From Corticium candelabrum (lineage: Eukaryota > Porifera > Homoscleromorpha > Homosclerophorida > Plakinidae): 64,000 nucleotides of DNA. The notes under the pieces were generated by a model. That model was not told the origin of the DNA, ran no database searches, and was given only the letters and a program-made list of their open reading frames with translations. The stretch lies in assembly GCF_963422355.1 (NCBI RefSeq), contig NC_085095.1:834957-898956 (forward strand), in the 5' to 3' direction. Below, piece after piece: positions 21,010-40,201 of this stretch. The first letter of the stretch is position 1; each line of letters starts with the position of its first letter. The position numbers and the translations under genes are program-made.

Positions 21010-22600
21010 ATTGCAGCGTTGAGCAATAGTACTGAGTGCGTATGACTACGATTTAGAGTTTACTCCCAGAATTAACAATCAAGAAGCGGACATGCTGTCC
21101 AGACTTCCACTGCCTGTGGAAGCGATCGATCCTAACGAAATTACATACCATATAAATTACTTGGACACTTTGCCAGTTACAGCAGACCAAGTGAAGCAAG
21201 CCACGGCCAAGGATCCAATCCTTAGCAGAGTATTGAAGTATACTCTAGAGGGATGGCCAACCAATGGGTCGCCTGAACTACACAGTTATGCCAAGAGGTC
21301 AACCGAGTTATCTATTACCGAGGGATGTCTAATATATGGAGGAAAAGTAGTGATTCTATATTCACTACAAAAACAAGTATTGTCTAAACTACACACAGGA
21401 CATATAGGAATGGTGCGAATGAAGGCGACGGCTAGAAGTTTTGTGTGGTGGCCTGCCTTGGACAGAGATGTTGAGAGTATAGTCAGATCATGTTCCACGT
21501 GTCAGGAACAATGGAAGAAACCTGCAATTTCAACGCCAACTCATCCTTGGATATACCCGGAAGGTCCTTGGAAACGTGTCCGCGCAGACTTTGTGGAATA
21601 CGGAGGAAGACACTACTTATTGTTAGTAGATGCATTTTCAAAGTGGCCAGAGGTCCACGAATTACACAAGAATACTACTGCTTGCCAGACAGTAGAATGT
21701 ATGAGAAGAACATTTGCAACTCGTGGAATACCATATTGTATGGTAACTGACAATGGACCTCAATTCCTATCAGAGGAGTGTAGTAAATTCATGCGCTCAA
21801 ATGGCATCCACCATCAACGTACCCCACCATATCACCCATCCACGAATGGACAGGTGGAGAGGATGATATAGGAATTAAAGAAGAGCTTGAAGTCTAAGCC
21901 ATCAGAGCGAACATGGAGTCACCAAGTGTCATTGTTCTTACTTCATTATCGGACTACTCCACACGGGACGACTGGAAAGACTCCGGCTGAGTTGCTGATA
22001 AAACGTTCTCTTAGGACGAGGCTGAGTCTGTTGAAACCGGAAGCTGGGAAAAAGATACGAGATCATCAAAGAGAAGAATTTAACCAGGCTACAACCAATG
22101 TAAGAGAAATGGGTCCAGGAGACACTGTTTCTGTCTGGAATCCAAGAAGGGATGGTCGAAGCAAATGGCTCGCAGGAAGAGTGACGCAACGACTGGGACC
22201 AACATCTTATTTGGTAAATGTAGACGGACACGTAAGATACCTGCATATTGATCACTTGATAACAAGAGATGCGACCAATACACAAGTGATTCTGCCAGAA
22301 GAACCGGATATCTTGCCAGCTACAGTTGTACCAGATTCATCAGGACCCGTGTTAGGTCAAGTACACTTACACCTACGGAGACTACAGGTGAGGAGCATGT
22401 CATGAGGAAATCCACTGAGACTACAGATCCAGTCACAGACAATGGAGCAACTGAACCTCAGAAGGAAATCAGTCAAAGGAGATATCCAACTTGAGAGAAC
22501 AGACAGCTACCTCTCAGGTATTGTAAAAGCTAAAGGCAGAGGAGTGTAGTGTATGACACTTAATTAGATTAGACCTAGCTGGCATGGTATGTAGTAATTA
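21010..22600 (+). pseudogene. Second Ty3/gypsy-like element (B): RNase H end, integrase, C-terminal region
   Basis: It begins inside RNase H (AYDYDLEFTPRINNQEADML), a second RNase H end just after that of element A, so two elements are joined. The integrase follows, with a zinc-binding HTGHIGM...CSTCQ module. The core has aspartates at codons 21588 and 21749 (VTDNGPQF) and glutamate at 21857 (NGQVERM). One premature TAG at 21869-21871 follows that glutamate, and the frame resumes at 21887 to 22405. A GPY-like end (LAGRVTQRLGPTSYLV) is present. A purine-rich tract near 22525-22543 is followed by TGTAGTGTATGACAC, a possible 3' LTR start, but no matching 5' LTR was found. Confidence 0.75.
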
Positions 22601-22859
22601 GACATAGCACTATTTGGTTGGTACGTTAGTGAGCGTTGTAGAGTGTGTAATAACAAGTGAGTCTCTAACTAATTGAGCCTGTGTCCACCGATCAAACACA
22701 AAAACCTGTACACTTTAAAACAGCTTTACTGCATCGTTCTCATCTGGGACTCGCAACACATGCTGAGAGTTTGTTTGTGTCAACCTGAGGCCACTAGCTC
22801 TTTCTATGAGTATATGATCAAAATGGTAACAATTAAAATTAAACTGCTATAATAAAAAA

Positions 22860-24270
22860 ATCAACATTTGGTATCACTGCATGCTGACAGTACGATGTCT
22901 TCTAGACAGAGCTACTTCAACCATACTGATCACAGTAGTTACAATGACAAGCAAAAAGTTGATGAAAGTAAAAAGAAGAAGCACGACGAAAGCCAAATTA
23001 GCAGTCAGCCACCCGGCCAGTGGCGCAGTCAATGCTCCAGACAAGAAAAAACCGCTGCTAGAACAAGACCCGATACCACTCCATTCAGTGACATGTCTTG
23101 TGCGAATCCCATTGAAACAGCACTATTAATCATGCCTGGAGATGCAGATACGTCAACCATAGAGATCGCAAAGCCACACATTACCATTGCCAGATACACC
23201 AACCAAGGTCTTGGTAAAAATTAAACACAAATGATGGATCAATCAGCATCAATGAACATCCCCCCAACAACAGACCTATGATCAATATGACTCGTAGATT
23301 AGGGGCATCTATTAATCGACCAACAAGAATTGATGATACTAAGTATGATCCAGCTAAGATGATCGAGCATCACTAATCCAATCTTAGTTGCACTCCAGCC
23401 AAATGTGTCACTGAGATACACAGCAATGGTTGTATCAATAAAGGACTGTGGTGCATTAGAGCAAAACACATTAAAAAACTAAAACGACTGTCACTGGCAT
23501 CGTTTTTATCAGTGACCACATTGTTGCTTGCTCATTGTCAGAATCATCTTCAATCGATCGACTGAATGCCAGACAGAAAGAAGAGTAATACTAGGATGAA
23601 TATAAGCAATGCACCACCGAAGACCGCAAAAGGGAAAAGAAAACCGTAACTGCCATACAAGAATCCGCCAATCAGTTCACCAGTTGTAAGGCCCAGAGCC
23701 TCGGGGAGTTCCAACACAGCCAGTGCAGTAGCAGGATGGGAAGGAAACATGCTTAAAACCAGAGTAAATGCAGCTGCATTCACTGCAGCTTCTCCAAATC
23801 CCATGATAAATCTGATCAATATACTGAGCGAAATAAATGACGCCCATGTGTCCACACTGTCAACAAAGCCAAAGAGAAGTCACCAAGAACAAAAATCCCG
23901 GATATCGCAAGAAACCGGACCCCATGAAAGATTGTTCACGTACATTTCTACAAAAATCGAAGCAACGAATGCAGACAACTGAAAGCTTCCGAGCATCAGA
24001 CCAACTTCCGTGTCTGCCTTCGAACCCTTCATTCGCGCAGCCACTTGTAGGTAGAACGAAATCGGCAAGTAGATACAGATGCATATGTAGCTGACAGAAG
24101 TGACTATCACAAGTAGAGCTGCAATAATGTATTGCCGTGATAGTAGCGGCCTACTCTCGTCGCTGCCACTAGAACTGGAAGCGTCGATCCGTAGGCCTAT
24201 GTGCACTATCTTCAGTTTGAGACAAGAGAACTCTCTTCATCATCCATGTTGATAGAATATTGCAAGCCAA
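22860..24270 (-). pseudogene. Decayed duplicate of the MFS transporter gene
   Basis: The stretch is homologous to 14892-16330 along its length and in the same orientation, including flanking sequence on both sides. Recognisable pieces are RPLLSRQYIIAALLVIVTSV and GLMLGSFQLSAF (23880-24206) and FGEAAVNAAAFTLVLSMFPS (23550-23855). The frame breaks near 23870 and again between 23220 and 23550. The acidic linker and the second six-helix half survive only as short frames, and the start codon region is altered. It is a duplication that became a pseudogene, now about 6.6 kb from its parent because of retroelement insertions. Confidence 0.85.
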
Positions 24271-24507
24271 ACTTTGAAACACGACGTGTGGGCTTTATTT
24301 ACTGCAAATGGAAAGGTACGTACAGCATATGGACGTCTAACGTGCGCACGAAAGCTAGTGTACTAAAATTAATTTCTTGGCACCGGCATTGTTTTTAGTT
24401 CAGTGAACAAACATCCGGTCTGCGTACAAGACTCGCAAGTGCTTTGTCCGATGTATGTATCTCTATGCTTTTTCCAAGCTGAGGGTGGAACAGAAAAGTT
24501 TATCTAC

Positions 24508-27500
24508 TTTTAGTAAGGCCACAAGAAAAAATAGTTGTTTGACAGGAAATTCCGCTCAAAAATTCGTGCGCGCGAGTGCGTATTATTTTATATTTTATTA
24601 TTGATATAAACTACAATGGTGCACAGATGATTTATTAAATATTTCAAATACTACTATTAAAACACCAGACAAGAACTATTAAAAGTCATCTACTTGTATC
24701 TAGTTCTTCTTATTCTTTAACAGTCCTTCTCTGCATCTCTTCCTCCTCTTAAAGATCCCTGGCACTCTTGAGTCCTTACAGTTTCTACAACTGGGATAGC
24801 ATTCCTGGTCATTGACCAATTGCTCCATCGATGCACAGTGAATGCATCTGTCAATAAACAATTGACTTGAATAGTATGGGATTTCAATAGCATCCTGACA
24901 TCTGAGATGCTCCCGAACATACACTTCAGGAAAAGCAGATTGTCTGGCTTGATCAACCAACTGTGTGTCTGTGTTCGCTTCAGCAGCACTGTCCTCATCA
25001 TCACACGGTCTTGTCCCTAGCAGCAGCTCCTGGAGTGACGTACCACAAGAGTAAGAGACGCTCTCTAGTGTTCCTCTGAGTAACTCGCATCTGCTGTACT
25101 GTATTTTGTGAGCACTATATAAAACTCTCGGTTTCTGACATTCAGTGCAGCAAATAGTTTCGCCTACATTTCTTGCTGTTTGTGCAGTAGGAGAGAAAGG
25201 CATTCCATGGCCCTTGGTTGCTTTGGAAGCCACAGAAGGGCAGTGACACTCTGTAGTCTTTGTGCCATATAGCTCTTCAAATGACTTGTAGTGTTCTCCA
25301 CTGTCATCTGGGATTGGATCCGGCAAGTGATGGATCCTTTCATAGATGCTTGCAGGTAGTCGAGGTGGTTTGCAAATGGTACAACTTGGCTCAAAGCACT
25401 TCTGCACGCTGAAAGTGTATTTGCGAATCGAACAGCAGTGACTGAGAAATTTCTTTAAGCCTGGCCTCTTTTCAATTACTGTCTGACTTTGGTCAGTTTG
25501 TAGCAGCCGAGGTTCAATAGCCTTGAGTTCTTCAAACAAAGCATCCATCTCCTGCTTTGTTGCAGCATTGACTACCGTAAATGGTTCGTCTTTCAAATGA
25601 AGACGCTGAGCAACTTTACTGAGAAGTGCCTTTACAGGAGCAAGAGAATCAATAAAGCCTTCCTTCAATTCTTTTGTCTTCTCTGCTGCATTGCGAATGG
25701 CTGAGAGGCTATTGCAACCCTTCATCGCTGTCTCCAACTCTTCATTCATACGACTATGCATAAGCCCAACAGACTGAAGCCCTAGGTTGAGAATGCTCAT
25801 TATTCTCTCTGCAGGGTTCTTCCAAGAATGATGAGGCGGTGTTCTAACAGCAACAACAAAGTCCAAGTCATGTCGTAAAAACAGTGCAATCAGGGCCAAC
25901 TGAGTTGATAAATAATTAAGCCTGTGAGCAGGGCCCCCATCAGTATAGAGCTGCATGATTGGTTTACTCCTGACTCCGACTTCTGTTGAAATTTCAGCAG
26001 CATGACGAAGTGCAGAACTCTGCTCAAATACAGCATCTTTAAAGGAAACAAAAACTCTGCCTCGGTAGAAGGATCCTGATATTGTGTCAGGAATGGTTAG
26101 AAACAACGACACACTCGGAATGATTGAGCAAGCAGTAAAGTCATGATCTCCAACAATCATCTTCTTGTCCACAGCAACGATCACCTGCTTTCCACGTTCC
26201 ACTGCTGCAAGTGGATATCCGGGTTCCTCTACCTTGCAGTGATGTTTATCATCTTGACAAATCATGACACTGTGAGATTTAAAACCAACTGCAAACTCTC
26301 GAAGAAACCTGTACAATGCTGATGCATAGTGGCTGTCAGGGTGAGTCAGGCGCATCTGACGAGCCTGTACCATGTATTTTACTTTCAAGCGTCCAGTATA
26401 CTGAGCAGCTGTTGTACGGGCAGGGTCTTTGGGCCAGAACTAAAATGCCAGCCACTTGACAGATGGCTTTGGGATTTTGACTCCTAGACGGCTACAGACA
26501 ATCCTATGTACAGCATCCCCATGACGACGGTCATCTACTGCAGTGGCTGCTGCCTCTGTCAAGTACTTGTCACACTCTTCCCAAAACTGTTCATACAGAG
26601 CTGGCCTTAATCATTCAACTGGCGAAGATCCCACAAAGACTATCGTCTTCAGCATCAATGGCAAGGAGAACACGACGATCAACATCTGCCTGCCTTGCAG
26701 AAACTATAGCACATGAGTCTCCAGTAAGAAAACGATACATCCACCTAATGACAGCTGGTTGTACGTTACACAGTCTTCCAACATGCTCTTGAAAGTCTTT
26801 CCTCATTTGGCGTGTGTGATAGATCGGCAGCTTACTTTCAATATCACTGATGACAGAATGGTTCTTCATTGTAGTAGTTGTCATAACTTCATCAGAAGGT
26901 ATTCTCCAGGCATACAGGTAATCTCCCAAGTTGTTTCCAGTTGAGTATGTTAGTAAGACCACTTGAAATGGAAGCGATGATCGAAGCTGCTGACAATAGG
27001 CCTTCCTGGATGGTGTATTCCTTGGCTCATGGTCATTGACAAAGACAGGGCAGTAATACTCTGCACTTCGAAGAGCCTCTACAAGAGACACAAACTGAGC
27101 TTGCTTCTCTGGCTTGACAAATTGTACAGCCGACAAGAGTTCCAGCTTCTCATAGTCACTGGCAGAGCTACGCACAGCCAGGCTTCTGCTGTGGTTGACA
27201 GAAACTGCTGCATTCTGTTCATCAAGACAACAAGCATACTTCTTCATGGATTCGACAAGTGTAATAATATCATCTCAGTTTTGTGGCTTCGAGACCCTGC
27301 ATCCACAGCTGTTGTGACCTTTCCATCAGTTGCTTTGACAAACAGTGCAGTTGAACAGCAGAGAGATTTGGTCTTGTATGGCTAGGTCTCTGGATTGTTG
27401 TAGCGTTTGAGCAGTTTGAAGGACTCAGGAATATGGCAACCCCTAACCTCCAGTTTATCATGGTGGCCATCAAGTATCCACATTGCCTCACTCAAATTGT

Positions 27501-28368
27501 GTATAAATGGCAGACCATGTGACTATACACCAGAAAACGTCCAACCAATACCTGCAAAGTTCAGTACATCATCTTTCAACCGTTCCATTGAGTTCAAAGT
27601 TCGATTGAATGGTTTGGCCAGTGATTCCTGCTATTAAATGCGGCTTGAGATCCACAGGAGAGTACCTCAAACGCGTTCCTAGATGAGTGAACTCCAGCTG
27701 TGACAGACTGTTCCGGTGGTTCAACAACAAATTTGACGGAAATGGATTTGCCAGCAAACTCCAGTACGTCAGCAAGAGTCGTGTCCATAGGGCACCGTTG
27801 GCCTGACTCACGTGAAGATTGACCTCCAACACTCACTAGAGCAGTCACGGGTCTACCTAGATGGTTTGATACTATACTATAAATGTCCTCAGCCCCTACA
27901 ACAGGCAACTTCGAACAAGACGCAGTACAATCACTAGACACACATTCAGACGAAGGAGAAGCTAGCCCGACGAACAAACTATCTAACGTTGACTGGGAAC
28001 AGAACCGAACAAAATGACTGGAACAACCGTAGAAACACCGCAAACCACACTAACGGACAACAGAAAAGAACACTCCGTGCCTCCACAACAGCAGACTCTC
28101 TTCGACAAGCTCATGGCTGACACGATGCGCGATAGAAGAACCCGGACAAAGCCCGGATGTTTAGCGGAGATGATAGGTAGGAGAAAATCTATCATAAATA
28201 CACCCTATCAAAATGATACACATACCTGAATAGAGCAGAAATCTGTCGTTCAGTACAAATATTTGCGCTTGCGCACAAAATAAAAAAAAAAATAAATCCG
28301 TGCGGAGCCGAAAATCCGTGCGCGCGCTCCTGTCAAACAACTAATTTTTTCTTGTGGCCTAATTTTAG
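24508..28368 (-). mobile_element. TIR-bounded DDE DNA transposon, inactivated
   Basis: Inverted ends of about 34 bp lie at 24514-24547 and 28328-28362. They begin TAAGGCCACAAGAAAAAAT on the left and TTAGGCCACAAGAAAAAAT on the right, and both run on through GTTGTTTGACAGGA with a one-base indel. TTTTAG is duplicated outside both ends (24508-24513 and 28363-28368), a likely 6-bp target duplication. Total element length is about 3.85 kb. Coding sequence fills the minus strand from about 28043 to 24700. Confidence 0.85.
24700..28043 (-). pseudogene. DDE transposase of the 3.85-kb TIR element, broken
   Basis: Three main blocks are 27594-28043, 26615-27247 and 24700-26388. The last (562 codons) has CQDDKHHCKVEEPGYPLAAV, then YTDGGPAHRLNY (about 25924-25960), then NPAERIMSILN (about 25790-25818), which gives a D-D-E triad. 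After the core comes a cysteine-rich C-terminus with several CxxC pairs (CFEPSCTIC, CCTECQKP, CRNCKDS). The block between 26443 and 26612 still reads as protein (ALYEQFWEECDKYLTEAA) but has an in-frame TAG near 26443 and a frameshift near 26610. Two lesions mean no full protein is made. Proteins with this DDK...TDGG...NPAER arrangement occur in several invertebrate genomes; I do not know a named superfamily for it. Confidence 0.75.
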
Positions 28369-28528
28369 TAATTTACGCTGCACTCGTGCCCTTTTGATAG
28401 CATATTTGAAAGATACATGTACCTCTCTCTAAAAGCAACAAAGAGCAATCGCGTATGGGCGTTGTGGTGTGATTCGTCCCATCCAACCCCCACTCCCGTT
28501 TCTGTACACGGGTGTGATTAGCCGCGTT

Positions 28529-28631
28529 CCCAGACTCACGTGAGCCTGGCAGTGTTCGGTTCCCGTATGACACTTTCAGGCTGAAAGTGTCATACGGGAA
28601 CCGAACACTGCCAGGCTCACGTGAATCTGGG
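28529..28631. repeat. 103-bp fold-back palindrome
   Basis: The arms at 28529-28579 and 28581-28631 are reverse complements at 50 of 51 positions, with a single-base centre. They include CTGAAAGTGTCATACGGGAA and GCCAGGCTCACGTGA. A single diverged arm of the same repeat is found at 8665-8714, so it is a dispersed fold-back element. Confidence 0.9.
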
Positions 28632-28707
28632 GACGAGGCTATCTACAGACATGCATGTACACTGTACGTACCTGCGTTATTGTCGAAGAATACCCTCTTT
28701 TCTGTGG

Positions 28708-28757
28708 TCTCGCGTAGCCAAACCGGAAGTATTTAGAAACGGTCTGGCTACGCGAGA
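28708..28757. repeat. Inverted repeat with TCTCGCGTAGCC arms
   Basis: TCTCGCGTAGCCAAACCG (28708-28725) pairs with CGGTCTGGCTACGCGAGA (28740-28757) with one mismatch and a 14-base loop. Probably a short fold-back element. Confidence 0.8.
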
Positions 28758-28888
28758 CTAATATGTCGCTCTACTAACATCCCGTATAACCATTAAAACA
28801 CAAGCTCCTCAGCATTGTACATATAAACACGAAACCAATAAGTCTATGGCTACAAGGCAAACAAAACAGCTATCTAACCAATTTTTTT

Positions 28889-36383
<7,495 letters not shown>

Positions 36384-36548
36384 TTTATGTGTTTGCGCAT
36401 GCGCATAATAGTCATGCAGGCATGGGCACACACAATGCAGTGGCCAAAGTATCAGTAGTACAAAATTGTACTTATGAAATGCAACAAGATACCAGGCACG
36501 ACGCCTGTCCCGTATGCAAAAGTTATGAATGTAACTCGAAAGTGAAAG

Positions 36549-37787
36549 TCAAGTGTCCCCTTGAAACTCCTCTGCACCTGATGCAACTCGAAGGACATTG
36601 CAAATATGTAAGACGTCGTGATTGTTTAAGTGAAAGTGCGTGGGCAGATAGAAACCGACCTCGCCCAGATGCTCGGACTGTGGCAGATTGGGAGGAATTT
36701 CTCCCCTCTGGAAGGCTGGCTGCAGATGAAGTGGAATGAAGAAATCTCGAGTTTCGATCCCTTTCGTTGCCATTGCACAGCGAATATCATGACGTCGTTT
36801 ACGGTCTTTGACCTCGACGCCAAACACCCAGGGTGCATCAGGACCATAGCTAGACTTTGGCATTAGAGTGATGCCTGGAATGTCGGACAAGTAGTTTCGA
36901 TACCAAGTGGCCAATTGGGTTCGATGGGCTAGCAGTTTGGGTATATCTCTCACTGCTGGTGTAATCAGAGCTGCAGCCAATCCGCCCATTTTGTAATTGC
37001 CCGACTGATCAAAATGCACGAAATGGTAGTTAGGGACGAACCCGTGGTTGGCAAGGCTATCGACTTGATATTGTAAAGAAATTCCATTCCATTCTCTGTG
37101 CTTTGACAAGACGAATCCACCGTCTCCAGACGTGATGAGTTTGTTCGCATACAAACTAGCAGCTGCAAAGTCACCGATTGTTCCAGTGATCACTTCATTG
37201 TACCACGTTCCAATACACTCAGAGATGTCTTCAATAAGGATAAGATTTCGTTCGTTGCAGACTCGTCTTGCTCCTTCTAGATCGGCGGGCACACCATAAG
37301 TGTGAGTGACAAGCACAGCCTTAGTCTTGGAAGTAATGACACTTTCAATTTGTTGAACCGTTGGATTGTAGTCCCTGCCGACATCGATGAAAACAGATTC
37401 ACCGCCTACCGTTGAGACTGCATTTGGAACAGCCACCATGGTCAATGATGGTACAAGAACCTCGTCTCCTGTTTTGATTCCAGCCAATCGAAGGCAAAGA
37501 ACCAAAGCAGAGTAGCCACTGTTGCATGCCTTCACAGTAGAAACGTTGAAATATTTCATTAACTCATCTTCAAATTCTTTTATAGGTCGAGTGGCTGAAG
37601 AGATCAATCCTTCGTCAAGTGCCTTGCAAACAGATTGTTTTGCTGCCGGACTAATGTAAGGAATGGCAACCGGAAATTTCCACCCACAGGACGGCTTTGG
37701 AGGCTCCGGAAGAGGCAGTTGGACTCTTTGTGACATTTGTCGTAGCCGTTCCTGTAAATGATCAGGTAGATCAACATAAGCGCTCAT
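36549..37787 (-). CDS. DegT/DnrJ/EryC1/StrS-family PLP sugar aminotransferase
   Basis: A single exon of 412 codons from ATG 37787 (MSAYVDLPDHLQERLRQM). The fold-type I pattern is clear: FPVAIPYISPAAKQSVCKAL at the N-terminus, the phosphate loop NSGYSALVLCLRLAGI, VLVPSLTMVAVPNAV, then LIEDISECIG with the cofactor-binding aspartate, and SLYANKLITSGDGGF with the Schiff-base lysine at residue 216. These enzymes transaminate nucleotide-linked keto-sugars to amino-sugars, as in perosamine or bacillosamine synthesis. The family is chiefly bacterial and rare in animals, so lack of introns raises the possibility of horizontal gain. That is an inference; the flanking genes are eukaryotic with introns. 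It is divergent from the glycosyltransferase at 38013, with 225 bp between starts. The nucleotide-sugar substrate is unknown. Confidence 0.9.
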   Translation of the reverse strand: MSAYVDLPDHLQERLRQMSQRVQLPLPEPPKPSCGWKFPVAIPYISPAAKQSVCKALDEGLISSATRPIKEFEDELMKYFNVSTVKACNSGYSALVLCLRLAGIKTGDEVLVPSLTMVAVPNAVSTVGGESVFIDVGRDYNPTVQQIESVITSKTKAVLVTHTYGVPADLEGARRVCNERNLILIEDISECIGTWYNEVITGTIGDFAAASLYANKLITSGDGGFVLSKHREWNGISLQYQVDSLANHGFVPNYHFVHFDQSGNYKMGGLAAALITPAVRDIPKLLAHRTQLATWYRNYLSDIPGITLMPKSSYGPDAPWVFGVEVKDRKRRHDIRCAMATKGIETRDFFIPLHLQPAFQRGEIPPNLPQSEHLGEVGFYLPTHFHLNNHDVLHICNVLRVASGAEEFQGDT

Positions 37788-38012
37788 CCTATTACTTGTC
37801 ACACCGTCTCGTTTTGACTAACTTTGGGATTTCCCCCTCATTTGCATGCCCGGATATTTGTACCTCCACATGTGTCCAGACGTGTACATCTAACACCTGA
37901 AACACCAAACTTAATAGCAACTCAAATAACATTACTCAACCAACGCCAACTTATAGACATTCTAGATACAGACAGAAACAACAGACTATTGAAAAATTCA
38001 TCAGAGTAGCAA
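37788..38012. promoter_or_regulatory. Shared divergent promoter region
   Basis: Only 225 bp separate the start codons of the aminotransferase (-) and the first glycosyltransferase (+), so the two genes probably share a bidirectional promoter. No TATA-like or other clear element was identified. Confidence 0.45.
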
Positions 38013-39960
38013 ATGTCTTCCTTACCTTCCCGCCTTCTACCCAAATGCAAGTTAAATGTCAGAACATCAATGAGAGCGTGGGAAAAGAGCAGAGAACACT
38101 CTACACTCGTCGAACTGCTAGACAACCTACACACTCACGACGGCTGCGCCTGCTTTACGTCAGCGGACGACATCGTTTCTCAACTGCAAACAAGAAACGA
38201 ACGTTCTCCACCGGACATGAATTCCCATTCGTCATGGGTGGTGTTCATTCAAGATGCCGACTCAGCAACTCGCCTTGTCACCACCCCACTGGAATGTTGC
38301 CGAGGTGTCTTCATCTCCGCAGCAACCATACAACAAACTGTCGTAGACAAATTGTCAGCTCGCGTTCCCTGTTGTCGGTGCCACAGGCCCGTGCTCGCAG
38401 TCAAACAGACATTTTGTTTCTCTGTTGAGAATTTGATTTCTGGCACGGAGAGAAAGCTCATCTCTGTTGGACGACCGTCGATTCTGTTCTCTAAGATTTC
38501 TGTGCCGATTGATTGGCAGAAGTACAGGATCCAGTCAGAGAGATGCGAAGACGAGACGTCACTTGATGATGTCGTGGTGATCCCCAGGCAACCGGAGCTA
38601 CAATTTCGACGTTTGCTGAGTGATAGTGTTCTGTTTCTCGATCTTGACACTAGAACCGAGATCAGCGATATGTTACTCATGTGCATCGCTCATCACACGC
38701 CTTTGATTGTCAACAAGACGGTCAGCGCCGTCGAGTATCTAGGAGAGAAATACCCACTCTTCGTCGACGATCATGATAAAAAACAAGTTGACAGTGTAGC
38801 TCTGCTGGATGTTGACCTGCTAGCAAAAGCATCAGACTACATAGCAAACGTGGCACACAAGAGCCGAGAGAGATTTCTAAGGGACATACAGAAGAGTGCC
38901 ATCTATAGATCTCTACCTATACCACTCTCTCAAAAAAGACAACAAAGGCAACTAAAATATTGGAAAGAGTACGACTTGACAATTTTGATCTGTACCTACA
39001 CAAGAACGCAAAATCTTCCTGATATACTCAACAGATTATGTCAGCAAGACTTCAAAGGAAGGTAGTCTAGAGTCACTAGTGTTAGGACACTTGCTTGGTA
39101 CATGGTCGTTGATCTCTTGCAGTTTTGAGGTCGTCATCTGGAACAACAACGAGAGGACGCACGAGTTTGTTGAACGCGTCTATGGTGAGTATGCAGGCCA
39201 ACTCGACCTCAAACTACAACTCAGTAGCGAAAACTACTATTGCATGCCGCGTCTATCCGCAGCCAGCCTCATGCAGAGCGACATCCTGATCACCTGTGAC
39301 GACGACGTCCTACCAGAGCGGACGTACGTATCGCAATTCGTGGAGAAACACAAAGAATATGGCGGAGAGACGGTCCTCTGCTGCAGTGGACACTCTTTCG
39401 TCCCGCACAGACTCGACGACGAAAACCCCGATCGTTTCTGGAGCAAACAAGAGCGCACACTCAAGACCTTCCACAATACAACGAGTCCAGACTCAGAGGT
39501 ACCGCATGACCAAAAACATCAACTCGAACTGCATATGCGCGACTGACTGCATGGGCGTATCCTGTAGGTTCATTATTTTCACGGTCAAAGCAGTTTGATT
39601 CCTAAGCATCTTCTCTTGCTAGTGACTGCCCACCAACTGCCCGATCCCGGGTTTGCTCTGGTCGACGACTACTGGATGTCATTCGTTCTCTCGCACCGCC
39701 TACGAGTTCCTATCTGGAAGATCCGTGCCGAGTCTATGATCTCGTTCTCGGAGTCCGCATTCGATCCTCAGCAGGCTATGTGCTACGATCCGATCGTTAG
39801 AGAGCAACGCATCAACTTCTACGTCTATCATATGCGACAAGGATGGCCGTTTGAGAGCAAGATGATAGCGAGATGGAGTGACAAAGAGGTGACGGACAAA
39901 TTGGCCCCTGGGATATCGTCGTCTGCAGGATACGTAGTAATAGATCACTATTCTCGTTAG
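38013..39960 (+). CDS. Two-domain glycosyltransferase, copy 1 (degenerate GT-B-like half plus GT-A half)
   Basis: Three exons: 38013-39061, 39123-39498 and 39568-39960, total 1818 nt and 605 residues; phases fit. The N-terminal half aligns with the GT-B-like half of the gene at 40202. It is poorly conserved, and the usual VIEC glutamate position reads LLMC, so this half may be non-catalytic. The C-terminal half has a GT-A pattern: LTILICTYTRTQNLPDIL (nucleotide-sugar-binding strand), FEVVIWNNN, ITCDDDVLPE (DxD-type metal site) and LVDDYWMSFVLSHRL with the late acidic residues. It probably transfers a sugar onto a glycan; donor and acceptor are unknown. No signal peptide or anchor is evident at the N-terminus. 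It is a tandem paralogue of the next gene; the position and phase of its last intron are shared. Confidence 0.8.
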
Positions 39961-40201
39961 TTGTTTAGTACGCACGTCAGATAATTTTTTATAGTTGTAT
40001 GCATATTAGACTAATGAATTGCGTATTTACACGGTAATTTGCAGATATTTCCATAAATTCCCACATGGCACGCGGCCGGCATTTTGGAGGAGTTTCCAAG
40101 GTGTTAGCGGGAATCACCTCTGTAATTGCATAAACAGTCTGACGTAGCCGTCACAGGATATCGCGTTTCGTAATTGGTCCATTTTCCTCGCATGCCACTC
40201 G

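Larger units (their letters stand above)
28369..28888. other. Intergenic stretch holding two palindromic repeats
   Basis: No gene is seen. It contains the long palindrome at 28529-28631 and a shorter inverted repeat at 28708-28757. Confidence 0.6.

Noticed and set aside
22868-24398. A second functional MFS transporter
   Set aside because: Frameshifts near 23870 and between 23220 and 23550 and the loss of a normal start make a full protein impossible.
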